A DNA stretch of 29,472 nt from a virus: the IMG/VR virus record IMGVR_UViG_3300027733_000156, positions 1-29,472 of that record, one strand, 5' to 3'. This document shows, piece after piece, positions 1-7,484 of this stretch. How positions within the stretch are numbered: the first letter of the stretch is position 1; each line of letters opens with the position of its first letter. The notes under the pieces are model-generated. The model was not told where the DNA came from and ran no database searches. It saw only the letters and a list, made by a program, of their open reading frames with translations. The translations under genes were made by a program, and so were the position numbers.

Positions 1-142
1 TTCATCGGCATTGTTTCCAAATCCAGAACCATCTTTAATTCCTAAAAGTAATGGAGATATAACTCGATGTGCTACCATTATTTTACGCATACTTTCGTCA
101 GATAGGAATTGATACTGATTATGAGCATCAGATAGCTGAACT
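1..142. repeat. Terminal redundancy, left copy (matches 29331-29472)
   Basis: Bases 17-142 are identical to 29347-29472. The first 16 bases differ from 29331-29346 at three positions (7, 13, 16). All three fall in third codon positions of the portal gene and are silent (GGA/GGT, AAC/AAT, GCC/GCA). This is the signature of a circular or permuted genome assembled to overlap, with the outermost bases coming from a close relative. A true direct terminal repeat would normally be identical throughout. Confidence 0.9.
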
Positions 143-990
143 GGTGTAATAGTTGCTCCGTAGTTATTTGAATCGTTAAATGATAAGATAAACCTACCAG
201 CATTCGAAGTACCGCTAAATTTTTGGGCAATACTTCTTTCAATTTCTCTCTGTTCTGTTTCGGTAGGTGTACCATTATTAAAATTGATTAACATACTTGG
301 TGCTAATCCATTTAAGATATTATTTAAGTGGTAATTTGATATTTCTTCTTCTAGTTCACAATATTGTAAACCTCCTTGATAATCTACTGGAGAATAATAA
401 TAAAATCCAGTCTTATAAGGTTTTACATATAATATCTCTTCAGATTCTTTACTTGTTCCAAATGCTGGAATAGGTAAAGGTTTATTAAGTGAATTTACTT
501 TACCCCAATCATCTGAATAATAATAAAATTCAACATCTCCATCATCATTACATTTACCACTTCTTAAGGTTTCTATTGGAAAATGGTTGCATTTTACTAT
601 TCTGCTTCTATCAACTGAATATACAACTTGTATTGCACAATTTCCCATAGATTTCAAATCATAACATAATCTTTCGACAACATCATCATTGAATAATAGC
701 ATTGCTTGTGCGTAGTCCTCTGGCTTTAATAAAGAATCAGTAGCATCAATACCACGACCGAAAATCATTTGACTAATTCCGTTTATAATTGCTGAATTGG
801 TAGGACTTCCGTTAATTCTGTCTTGTAGAAATTCAAAGTAATTATTATCATCTCCATAAGCAACCCAGTCTTGATTTCTAACTTCGGTTACTTTTGGCGA
901 TGTATATGTTGCAAGGTTTACAACTCCAATACCAGCATTTTTAGTTGGTTCTTCTTTTCTTAAAGGATTTATTTTTTTTATATTTCTCAT
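1..990 (-). CDS. Portal protein, N-terminal part (gene continues at 29330)
   Basis: This is the first 330 codons of the portal protein, which forms the dodecameric ring through which DNA enters and leaves the capsid. The ATG at 990 overlaps the preceding stop as ATGA, so it is translationally coupled. The frame is open to position 1 and continues in the same frame at 29330, giving about 588 residues on the circular map. The region rich in Asn, Tyr and Asp, followed by a helical part ending near the motif HRVISPLLLGI, resembles Bacteroidetes phage portals. The identification rests on family resemblance and on its place beside the connector and capsid genes. The window edge cuts the gene; it is not a broken gene. 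Confidence 0.85.
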   Translation of the reverse strand, partial: MRNIKKINPLRKEEPTKNAGIGVVNLATYTSPKVTEVRNQDWVAYGDDNNYFEFLQDRINGSPTNSAIINGISQMIFGRGIDATDSLLKPEDYAQAMLLFNDDVVERLCYDLKSMGNCAIQVVYSVDRSRIVKCNHFPIETLRSGKCNDDGDVEFYYYSDDWGKVNSLNKPLPIPAFGTSKESEEILYVKPYKTGFYYYSPVDYQGGLQYCELEEEISNYHLNNILNGLAPSMLINFNNGTPTETEQREIERSIAQKFSGTSNAGRFILSFNDSNNYGATITPVQLSDAHNQYQFLSDESMRKIMVAHRVISPLLLGIKDGSGFGNNADE

Positions 991-1343
991 ATTGTAATAT
1001 AATCGTTATTGTCCATATATGGCAATGTATATTTGTCTTTATTGATTGAATAACTACCTATTGGTTGTGTTGTACAAAAAACTCTGTCTTTATAAATTAC
1101 TTCATTAGTTGTTCCAAATCTAACAATCAAATTATAAAATTTATTTTCTTGTAAAAAGTCTAAATTAGGACTTCCAATAATTAACGTATCATAACTTTCA
1201 ATTCTTGTTAAAGATACTTTTATAAAAACTTCTTTTGTTGTTTCGTCTGTAAAGTATAGATTAATAGGATGATTAGTCCCATCAGTTATTCTCGTAGGAA
1301 TAATTGGAAAGTCTTGACTAAGATTTGTGTTTAATACTATCAT
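987..1343 (-). CDS. Small structural protein upstream of portal
   Basis: A 118-residue protein that I do not recognise by family. The open frame reaches 1376 only by using a TTG inside the terminator poly-T, so the ATG at 1343 is preferred. That ATG lies five bases after a CGTTATA element shared with other late genes. The protein looks mostly beta-stranded (alternating Val, Ile, Thr, Phe with Asn/Asp turns), with few helical stretches. It is coupled to the portal by an ATGA overlap at 987-990. Its place between tail tube and portal suggests a minor virion or chaperone role, but that is inference from position only. Confidence 0.8.
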   Translation of the reverse strand: MIVLNTNLSQDFPIIPTRITDGTNHPINLYFTDETTKEVFIKVSLTRIESYDTLIIGSPNLDFLQENKFYNLIVRFGTTNEVIYKDRVFCTTQPIGSYSINKDKYTLPYMDNNDYITI

Positions 1344-1348
1344 ACTGT

Positions 1349-1381
1349 TATAACGTTTGTTTTCATGTTTTTGCAAAAAAA
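1349..1381 (-). promoter_or_regulatory. Putative late promoter (CGTTATA type) before 1343
   Basis: On the minus strand CGTTATA (1355-1349) lies exactly five bases before the ATG at 1343. A GCAAAA stretch begins 19 bases upstream of it. The same arrangement recurs at 3985, 8109 and 15211. If it is a -10 element, transcription would start at or near the A of ATG. The upstream part abuts the terminator at 1375-1406. Confidence 0.5.
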
Positions 1382-1406
1382 AAAGACATTGAAATTAATC
1401 AATGCC
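1375..1406 (-). terminator. Rho-independent terminator after the tail tube gene
   Basis: On the minus strand an 8-bp stem (GGCATTGA / TCAATGTC, one G-U pair) with loop TTAATT is followed by ten T. It lies about 50 bases after the tail tube stop. A second small hairpin (GAGG TGT CCTC, 1415-1425) sits just upstream. It probably ends or attenuates capsid/tail-tube transcription before the portal block. Confidence 0.85.
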
Positions 1407-1453
1407 TTTCCGACCGAGGACACCTCAATCCAATCACTCGCTAAAGTGTAATA

Positions 1454-1993
1454 TTAAACTGGTGTTATTTGTGTTGGTGTTGCACCGCCAGCAATTTTAG
1501 TAGTTACCAAAGATGCAGTAATAAATTGAGCCATCAACGGTTCTTGTCCAGTGATTGTCAAAGTATATCCGTTTAAATCTCCTAATGCTACTCCAGTTGA
1601 TATAGAACCAGTAACGTTCGTACCTCTTGTCATTCCTACTGATAAGTAGTTTCCATTGTTATCAAGTATAAATGCGTGTGGTCTTGAAGAAATAACTTTT
1701 TGCAATTCAACTTGAGTCAAAGGGTCTAATTTAGTCAAAACAACCGTTAATGCTTGTTCGTAAAAACTTGTTCCATTTTCATCACTTGAATTGATTGTTT
1801 GCTCTAATCCCGAAGCCGATTTAACATCGTATTGGTATAGAGTATATGCAGTACCAGCAAATGCAGTAACATAACCGGTTGAACCGATAGTTGCTGCACC
1901 TAATGTACCATAATCTGCGAAGTAAATTGTCTTAATACCACCTACGGCATCTTTACAAGCTAATTTACGTCCGGTTGTCATTAAACAAGCCAT
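1454..1993 (-). CDS. Major tail tube protein
   Basis: A 179-residue protein, probably the subunit of the tail tube that stacks in rings around the tape measure. The start MACLMTTGRKLACKDAVGG, a following IKTIYFADYG, and the central SGLEQTINSS and ENGTSFYEQ motifs match a family I recognise as tail tube proteins of Bacteroidetes phages. The rest is Thr/Ser/Gly-rich beta structure, typical of tube folds. The gene follows the major capsid gene after a strong hairpin terminator and has its own terminator downstream, which would set its level separately from the capsid. No CGTTATA element precedes it, so it probably relies on readthrough. Confidence 0.75.
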   Translation of the reverse strand: MACLMTTGRKLACKDAVGGIKTIYFADYGTLGAATIGSTGYVTAFAGTAYTLYQYDVKSASGLEQTINSSDENGTSFYEQALTVVLTKLDPLTQVELQKVISSRPHAFILDNNGNYLSVGMTRGTNVTGSISTGVALGDLNGYTLTITGQEPLMAQFITASLVTTKIAGGATPTQITPV

Positions 1994-2020
1994 AAGTATA
2001 TATTTTTTAAATTAATAGTT

Positions 2021-2043
2021 AAAAAGGGCGTTTCCGCCCCTTT
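2021..2043 (-). terminator. Strong terminator after the major capsid gene
   Basis: On the minus strand AAAGGGGCG, a GAAA tetraloop and CGCCCTTTTT form a 9-bp stem with one G-U pair, ending in a T run. It starts four bases after the capsid stop. The GC-rich stem stands out in AT-rich DNA. As no obvious promoter follows, partial readthrough into the tail tube gene is likely. Confidence 0.9.
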
Positions 2044-2047
2044 AAAT

Positions 2048-2977
2048 TTATGCAGAATAAACTACTGAATCAGAACCGAATCCAACTTGAAGTCCTTGTG
2101 TCCATCTCATTACGAAACGTACATTTTTAGAACCATCAATATCAGCCATATCAATTAATTTTACAAGGTTTTGGTCGTCAAGTAAACCAGTGCCAAAATA
2201 CAAGTTGTCAACTGCTGACAATACCATAGCACTTCCGTTATTTGCGTTCAATCCGTTAGCAACGAATACCGGCACACCATCGAATGATAATGCAGTACCT
2301 CCGTTGTACCAAGTTGTTCCTTGAGCGTTGATACCATTTGCTCCAATGTTAGTAGCATAACCACCTAAAGCAGCTACGTAATCTTTTGCTACTTTTTGAG
2401 ATACGAATAATTTCAAATCTTCTTTTCCATAGATACCAGCTGGACAAGCCGTAACCATTTTACGCATTTCAGCAATAACGTTTGTAGCATCAATCGTAGT
2501 AGGTGTAACCAAAGTTGCTCCATCTGCTTTTAATAAAGCTGGAAAACCAGTTGTAAAGTTCCACAAGTATTGTTCTGTACTCAATGCAACATCTTTCAAG
2601 ATTTTACCGATAAAGAAATCAGAAAATTTAGTTGGCAATACATCGAATGCTGAATAACCCATTTGAACTGCATCCCAATCAGATTGGAAAGGAGTTTTGC
2701 AAAGTTGTAAGTTAACTTGTTTTTCAGATACGGTTAATACTTTCTCTGCTAAAGTTACAATTCCAGAATCATCAAAATCACAAGTAGCATCTTGAATTAA
2801 GTTAGAAGTAGACAAAGTTTTTACAACCTCTTTAAATTTCACATTTGGTCTTACAGTTACACCACCATTTGCGATTGTGTTAGCTGATAAAATAGCAGCG
2901 TTAATATAGTTACCAGCGAATTCGCCAGCGTAAGTAGTACTGATATTATTTACCGTAGATAATTTTGTATTTCTCAT
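2048..2977 (-). CDS. Major capsid protein
   Basis: A 309-residue protein, probably the HK97-fold shell subunit. The N-terminal arm (about residues 1-60, Asn/Thr/Ala-rich) is followed by a charged helix region and then a P-domain-like part with MRKMVTACP and KLFVSQKVAKDYVAAL. The C-terminal segment NVRFVMRWTQGLQVGFGSD is typical of capsid proteins from flavobacterial phages. The gene is preceded by scaffold and decoration genes and followed by a strong terminator, as expected for a very abundant virion protein. The ATG at 2977 follows an A-rich leader. I recognise the family from sequence; no structure was compared. Confidence 0.85.
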   Translation of the reverse strand: MRNTKLSTVNNISTTYAGEFAGNYINAAILSANTIANGGVTVRPNVKFKEVVKTLSTSNLIQDATCDFDDSGIVTLAEKVLTVSEKQVNLQLCKTPFQSDWDAVQMGYSAFDVLPTKFSDFFIGKILKDVALSTEQYLWNFTTGFPALLKADGATLVTPTTIDATNVIAEMRKMVTACPAGIYGKEDLKLFVSQKVAKDYVAALGGYATNIGANGINAQGTTWYNGGTALSFDGVPVFVANGLNANNGSAMVLSAVDNLYFGTGLLDDQNLVKLIDMADIDGSKNVRFVMRWTQGLQVGFGSDSVVYSA

Positions 2978-3005
2978 TTTGTTATATTTTTTTTATAATT
3001 AATTA

Positions 3006-3431
3006 TTATGCTTCTGATGCCCAAACTCCTTGTCCACCTTGAATGTACCACGCTCCTAATGCTACTGCTTTAATAGTAACGTAATCTCCTTTTTTAGAAG
3101 TCGCTTTTGTGTTAATCCAGTCTTTGTTTACTACTCCACCAGCTCTATTCATAGATGCAGTTGAACCAGTTACGAAAGGGAATCCACCAATAAAAGCATC
3201 GGTAGCAGCTGGAGATAAAGTGATGATGTTATTAGCATCTGCTCCAGTATTACGGAATGTTAATTCAAGTCCGATATTGTCAGCAGAAATTGTTGGTAAA
3301 GTGATTACTAAAGCATCTGTTGCGATGTTATAATCTCTTGAAGAGTTACCCTCTAATAATGTTTGAGTAGTCGTTAATGTTGCTTGTGGTCTACGCTCTC
3401 TTACTACTTGATTTGAAATGTTATTTGCCAT
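3006..3431 (-). CDS. Probable head decoration or minor capsid protein
   Basis: A 141-residue protein, Ala/Thr/Gly/Asn-rich and beta-stranded, with no membrane segment. The N-terminus contains a basic VRERRPQA stretch, and the C-terminus has a GAWYIQGGQGVWASEA segment with two Trp. Such small Gly/Thr-rich proteins directly upstream of the capsid gene are often capsid decoration or fibre-like proteins. A motif around DALVITLPTISADNIG is similar to stretches in tail spike and fibre trimers, so a surface fibre is the alternative. Its place in the scaffold-capsid block argues for a head protein. Confidence 0.65.
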   Translation of the reverse strand: MANNISNQVVRERRPQATLTTTQTLLEGNSSRDYNIATDALVITLPTISADNIGLELTFRNTGADANNIITLSPAATDAFIGGFPFVTGSTASMNRAGGVVNKDWINTKATSKKGDYVTIKAVALGAWYIQGGQGVWASEA

Positions 3432-3453
3432 TTTGTTTTATTTTTATTGTTTA

Positions 3454-3966
3454 TTATTTTGATAATTGTGCGAAAATGCGAGCTTGTACGTCATTTGATG
3501 CTACTTCTACTTTTGCAGTGTTTTTTAATTCAGTTGGTTTATGAACTGTGTGTTTACTTGCAGTTGCAGATAATTGCTCTTTCATAGCAGTTTGACCACC
3601 AGATAAAGCATCTATTTTAGCTTGTAACTCATCCAATTTTGGTTGTATAGCATCTACCAAAGCAGTTAAGATTTCTTCTAATGTAGCTGGAACTTCTGCC
3701 ATTTCTACTTCTCCAGCTTCTGCAACCGGTGTAGCAATTTCTCCAATAATCCCGATTTCATATACTTCTAAAGTATTTCCATCATTCATTAAATAAGTTC
3801 CAATTTCTAATGGCATTTTATTTTCTCCATCAATTGCAAAGATAGGTTGTCCTACTTCAAAGCTATCAGCTTCTACGACAGTACCATTATCTAAGGTCAT
3901 TTGTTCCAACTTTACGTTTCTACCTAGCAAAGCATTGATTTTACTTAAAATTTCTGTGTTTTTCAT
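3454..3966 (-). CDS. Probable scaffold or capsid assembly protein
   Basis: A 170-residue acidic protein. The N-terminal half is beta-rich, with a VEADSFEVGQPIFAIDGENK stretch. Residues about 92-125 (LEEILTALVDAIQPKLDELQAKIDAL) form a clear coiled coil, followed by a Ser/Thr/Lys-rich tail ending in RIFAQLSK. A coiled-coil protein immediately upstream of decoration and capsid genes fits a scaffolding protein, which guides shell assembly and is removed by the prohead protease. The first ATG is at 3966, with a CGTTATA element 18 bases upstream, suggesting it heads the capsid block. Function is inferred from context and coiled coil. Confidence 0.65.
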   Translation of the reverse strand: MKNTEILSKINALLGRNVKLEQMTLDNGTVVEADSFEVGQPIFAIDGENKMPLEIGTYLMNDGNTLEVYEIGIIGEIATPVAEAGEVEMAEVPATLEEILTALVDAIQPKLDELQAKIDALSGGQTAMKEQLSATASKHTVHKPTELKNTAKVEVASNDVQARIFAQLSK

Positions 3967-3984
3967 ATTTATAAATTTTATTAA

Positions 3985-4010
3985 TATAACGATTTTGTTA
4001 TTTTTTTTGC
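3985..4010 (-). promoter_or_regulatory. Putative late promoter (CGTTATA type) before 3966
   Basis: On the minus strand CGTTATA occupies 3991-3985, with GCAAAA starting 19 bases upstream. It lies 18 bases before the ATG at 3966, so this copy would leave a short leader, unlike the other three. The 124-base intergenic region (3967-4090) also holds a 6-bp hairpin at 4061-4078 without a clear T tract. Confidence 0.45.
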
Positions 4011-4090
4011 ATTTTAAGGCATTATTTTTTTTAAGTAACCAAATAGATATAAATATAATTTTGATTGCTTAAAATCAATGTATGCATTAA

Positions 4091-4252
4091 TTAGCGTATA
4101 TCTTGTTCTTCTGTCCACATAGAATAATCTCCATCAAGAGGAACGTAAATTTCTTTTGTTCTTACTTCTGGCTCTTGGTCGTAATTTACTAATTCCATTC
4201 CAGTTTCTGCCGTTATATGGATGTAATATCCATCTATTGTTTCTATTATCAT
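4091..4252 (-). CDS. Small acidic protein of unknown function
   Basis: A 53-residue protein not recognised by family. It starts at ATG 4252, ten bases after the receptor-binding protein stop, and ends with TAA at 4091. It is acidic, with several Tyr (DGYYIHITAETG, then EIYVPLDGDY). The reading frame is clean and the spacing tight, so it belongs to the fibre block. Small proteins at this place in related phages may act as fibre assembly chaperones, but nothing in the sequence proves this. Confidence 0.65.
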   Translation of the reverse strand: MIIETIDGYYIHITAETGMELVNYDQEPEVRTKEIYVPLDGDYSMWTEEQDIR

Positions 4253-4262
4253 ATTTATTTAT

Positions 4263-5651
4263 TTATGCAATTGTCCATCCTTTTAAAGTCGCTATTAGTC
4301 TTTCTCCAGCAGTTAATCCAGCATATCCGGGATTTGTTGAAACGGTTATTGTTTGCGCTCCTGAAGCTGTACCTAAATTATTAAATATCGTTACTATATT
4401 AGCTTGACTTAAAGCCATATTACTATATGAATGACCTCTTGTAGGATTAATTACTCCACTTTTAGCAAGTGTTGTATTGTTAGCTAACCACGATGTAAAT
4501 ACAGTACAAACTGGCAAACTTAAAGCCGGCAATTCTCTCAAAGCATAACAGTTACTAAATGTTGAATTTACCGTTGTTACGTTAGCTGTATTAAGTGCTG
4601 GTATGTATATCATATTTTGAGCACTACTAAACATTGAACTTAAATTAGTAGCTGAAACCGTATTTAATAATGGTATCTCCATAATTGATTGACATCCATT
4701 AAACATATTGGTAAAGTTTTGTCCGGCACTTGTATTTATAATTGGAATACTTGTTAAAGCTACACAGTTTTGAAACATTCCAGTAAAATTAGTTACATTG
4801 GTAGTTACCATCATTCCTATCGTTACTAATGAATAACAATTGAAAAACAATTGAGTTGCATCAGTTCCTAAAGTTATTGCCGGAACCGTTACCAAAGAAT
4901 AACATCCACCAAACATTTGAGTAACAGTAGTACAAGCCGATAAGTTAAAAGCTGGTACACTTTGAATATTAAAGCAGTTATTAAACATCGTAGTAGTATT
5001 CGTAGCTGAACTCATATCAAATAAATTGACATCCTCCAATGCGTAGCAGTTAGAAAACATTGAGTTAAATGCAGTACATCCAGTTGTTTCTGCTGGCTCA
5101 ATATAAACTGATTTTAAGTTATATAAATTCGTAAATAAATTTTGTGGATTCTGACCTCCAGTTTCTCGAATAGTTATTTTTTCAAGTCTTGCATATCTTA
5201 TTATATTTGCAGATGCTCCGTAAGTTGGTAGTGCAAATGGTGTTCTAATATCAAACTCTAACCATCCCGGAGCAAATGATTTTCCAATTGTGGCATTAGT
5301 AACTCCTAAAGTAACTGTAGTTAGATTCTGTCCCGATTGAGGTGTTATTCTTACTAAAGCTTGACGAAAACCTTTACTTGTTAATGTTCCAGAACTCAAA
5401 GATGCAAAAGTATGTTGATATGATGCAGTTACTCCAGTAGCGTAATTTGTTACTGTTCCATCTCCCCAATCTACTGTGTAAGCACCAGCACACGTAAGAG
5501 CCACGTAATTAGAACCATCATCATAAACTGCCATTAATCCTATAACCTCTTGCGTTCCCGGAGTTGGAATTGTAAGCCAATCTGATGGTCTTGTCCAGCT
5601 TGTTGTTGCAGTTGCTCCTCCAATTGGTAATTTAAAAGTTCCTATTGCCAT
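4263..5651 (-). CDS. Leucine-rich-repeat receptor-binding tail protein
   Basis: A 462-residue protein, probably the receptor-binding tip or fibre. An N-terminal part carries a PKD-like VDWGDGTVTNY motif (about residues 64-74). Then come about eight repeats of 24 residues of the BspA type (pattern xxMFxxCxxLxxxPxxNxSxxTx, about residues 190-390). The C-terminus, GYAGLTAGERLIATLKGWTI, is a motif common at the ends of Bacteroidetes phage and cell-surface adhesins. LRR domains of this kind bind surface proteins or glycans, so host recognition is the likely role. The start at 5651 overlaps the stop of the preceding fibre gene by one base, so the two are co-translated. Confidence 0.8.
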   Translation of the reverse strand: MAIGTFKLPIGGATATTSWTRPSDWLTIPTPGTQEVIGLMAVYDDGSNYVALTCAGAYTVDWGDGTVTNYATGVTASYQHTFASLSSGTLTSKGFRQALVRITPQSGQNLTTVTLGVTNATIGKSFAPGWLEFDIRTPFALPTYGASANIIRYARLEKITIRETGGQNPQNLFTNLYNLKSVYIEPAETTGCTAFNSMFSNCYALEDVNLFDMSSATNTTTMFNNCFNIQSVPAFNLSACTTVTQMFGGCYSLVTVPAITLGTDATQLFFNCYSLVTIGMMVTTNVTNFTGMFQNCVALTSIPIINTSAGQNFTNMFNGCQSIMEIPLLNTVSATNLSSMFSSAQNMIYIPALNTANVTTVNSTFSNCYALRELPALSLPVCTVFTSWLANNTTLAKSGVINPTRGHSYSNMALSQANIVTIFNNLGTASGAQTITVSTNPGYAGLTAGERLIATLKGWTIA

Positions 5652-7258
5652 TATTTGAATATATTAAAAGTTACAATTATACTACCGGTTGGTAAATTAG
5701 TAGCGTATAAAGTTACGGTTCCAGTTGCACTTAAAGTTGATGGCATTATATCAGCAGCTTTTACAACTGTTATGCTTGCACTTGATGGAATTACATCAAC
5801 AATACTTGCAGAAGTTATAGCACCATTTGAGTAAACATAATTATATAATCCACTTACTAAAGTCCAACCCCCAGTAGTTAATGTTACTGGTGTTACTTGT
5901 GTTACTCCTATTTTACTATTTATTTGAGTTTGAATAGAACTCGTTGCGTCATTATAGGTATTTTGGTTTTCTGTTTGGTAACGTTTTCCAGTACTATCTG
6001 CTACATCAGCAGTAGTTAGAACTACATTTGCACTTAATGGTTTTGCATTAACCGTTCTTGCTGTAGGCACATATCCACTTAAATCTTGGTCGCCAGTATT
6101 ATTTCCACTTAAAGTAGTAATTCCAAGTTTAGTTTTAATAGTAGAAGTAGTTTCATCTCCAGTATTTGTTCCACTTGTATTTCCTATTACAGTAACTTGT
6201 GCATCTGTTACATAGTTTTTATTTGTGCTGGCTGCAATATCTGCCGTTGTAACGCTTTTATTCTTCCATAAAGAAGTTGCATTATCATAAGACAATACTT
6301 GGTCGTTTATCGGTGTAGAAATTGCAACATCGTGAATTTCATCTAATTCATAACCGTTTTGAATACCGATTTCAATTTGCCCCAATGTAGGGTGTGAACG
6401 AGTTACTTTCCCAACGTAAACTAAATGTGTTGGTGCTAATATTTTTGATGCAGTATATGTTCCCGCAGTAACACCACTCAAATATAATTGGTCGCCCTCT
6501 GTAAATGATGATGTATTTAATCCGGTTAAATCTCCAATGATAACGCAGTATCCCAATCCATTATTTAAAATGTTAGATTGTAGCAATCCAAATGTTCTTG
6601 CACTTAAGGCATCAGTTGTTGCAAGTGCTTTTGATACCAATGGCTTATTTCCATTTGCTCCCGAAATATAAACTACCGTTCCTTTGGTCAAAGTTGCTCC
6701 AGTCATATTTTTAACTTCACGAACTAATGTACCAGCTTGCCCAGCAGTCGGAATATCCAAAGCAGTAATAAATGGATTTGTGCCATCAGCACCGTTATTA
6801 GTCAAGTTACTTGTTTGTGTTGGTATTGCTGGTTTATTCAATATTTGGGATACACCACTAGTTGCATTCCAATCACTATTTACTTGTGCTGATGGAATTG
6901 TGGGCTTATTTAATATTTGAGCATCCCCACTAGTTGCATTCCAATCTGCATTTACGTTTACTTCGGCTCCGGCTTGTATTCCGGTTAACTTAGTTTGCTC
7001 TAAAGTTGTATAATCATTTGTTGAAAGTCCTTTACCAGCTATTTTGTCAACCTTTAATGCTAATGCATCAAATACACCATTTGAACTAACTGCATTTGGA
7101 CTGGCATCAGTTGGTATTGCATCTATTGTTATAGTTGCTAATGATGATTTTATCTGCGATATAGATACTTTTCTAGTTTGATTACCATTTACAATTGGCA
7201 ATACATCTGTATCTTGTAGAGATTGTACTGCATCTAATGCTGATATTTTCTTATCCAT
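5651..7258 (-). CDS. Tail fibre protein
   Basis: A 535-residue protein with the features of a trimeric tail fibre. The N-terminus (KISALDAVQSLQDTDVLPIV, then a KVSISQIKSSL stretch) resembles fibre attachment domains. A 24-residue repeat (VNxDWNATSGxxQILNKPxIPxx, two copies, about residues 102-149) is typical of fibre shafts. A conserved central module includes GYCVIIGDLTGLNT, GDQLYLSG and GKVTRSHPTLGQIEIG. Thr/Asn/Gly-rich repeats follow to the C-terminus. It overlaps the Cys-rich gene upstream by 8 bases and the LRR protein downstream by 1 base. It probably links the tail tip to the LRR receptor-binding protein. Confidence 0.8.
   Translation of the reverse strand: MDKKISALDAVQSLQDTDVLPIVNGNQTRKVSISQIKSSLATITIDAIPTDASPNAVSSNGVFDALALKVDKIAGKGLSTNDYTTLEQTKLTGIQAGAEVNVNADWNATSGDAQILNKPTIPSAQVNSDWNATSGVSQILNKPAIPTQTSNLTNNGADGTNPFITALDIPTAGQAGTLVREVKNMTGATLTKGTVVYISGANGNKPLVSKALATTDALSARTFGLLQSNILNNGLGYCVIIGDLTGLNTSSFTEGDQLYLSGVTAGTYTASKILAPTHLVYVGKVTRSHPTLGQIEIGIQNGYELDEIHDVAISTPINDQVLSYDNATSLWKNKSVTTADIAASTNKNYVTDAQVTVIGNTSGTNTGDETTSTIKTKLGITTLSGNNTGDQDLSGYVPTARTVNAKPLSANVVLTTADVADSTGKRYQTENQNTYNDATSSIQTQINSKIGVTQVTPVTLTTGGWTLVSGLYNYVYSNGAITSASIVDVIPSSASITVVKAADIMPSTLSATGTVTLYATNLPTGSIIVTFNIFK
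6834..6977. repeat. Tandem 72-bp repeat inside the tail fibre gene
   Basis: Two diverged 72-base units, about 6834-6905 and 6906-6977, encode the 24-residue repeat VNxDWNATSG...ILNKPxIP. The best-conserved core (CACTAGTTGCATTCCAATC) is identical in both. This is a fibre-shaft repeat that could vary in copy number. Confidence 0.7.
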
Positions 7259-7484
7259 TTTCTAATATTATTTTTGATTCATTTTCTTGAATTATTGCAT
7301 TGTAATCTTCTTGAAGTAAATTAAATGTCTCTACGTATGCAACTCTGTTTATTACTCCTATTCCTTGTGCTTGTAATGAACCATCGCAACAATCTCTATC
7401 GTAAGTTCCATCCGGACATAAACATCCTCTTTTACCTCCTTTTGGACTTGTGTGACTTGGTGTTTTAAAGTTTTGAATTGCCAT
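7251..7484 (-). CDS. Cys-rich small virion-associated protein
   Basis: A 77-residue protein starting MAIQNFKTPSHTSPKGGKRG. The longer frame to 7493 needs a TTG, so the ATG at 7484 is chosen. Residues about 20-40 hold GCLCPDGTYDRDCCDGS, a four-Cys cluster that could bind metal or form disulfides. The motif followed by QAQGIG recurs in Bacteroidetes phage genomes just before tail fibre genes. It overlaps the protease gene by 20 bases and the fibre gene by 8 bases. A fibre connector or metal-stabilised tail part is possible; the function is unknown. Confidence 0.75.
   Translation of the reverse strand: MAIQNFKTPSHTSPKGGKRGCLCPDGTYDRDCCDGSLQAQGIGVINRVAYVETFNLLQEDYNAIIQENESKIILENG

Noticed and set aside
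1-142. Direct terminal repeat of a linear genome
   Set aside because: The copies differ at three bases and the portal gene reads through the join, so an assembly overlap of a circular or permuted genome explains it better.
987-1376. Start of the small structural protein at 1376
   Set aside because: It is a TTG inside the T tract of a terminator; the ATG at 1343 follows the late element.
4061-4078. Hairpin (TTGATT/AATCAA) as a terminator of the fibre block
   Set aside because: The stem is only six AT-rich pairs and no T run follows on the minus strand.
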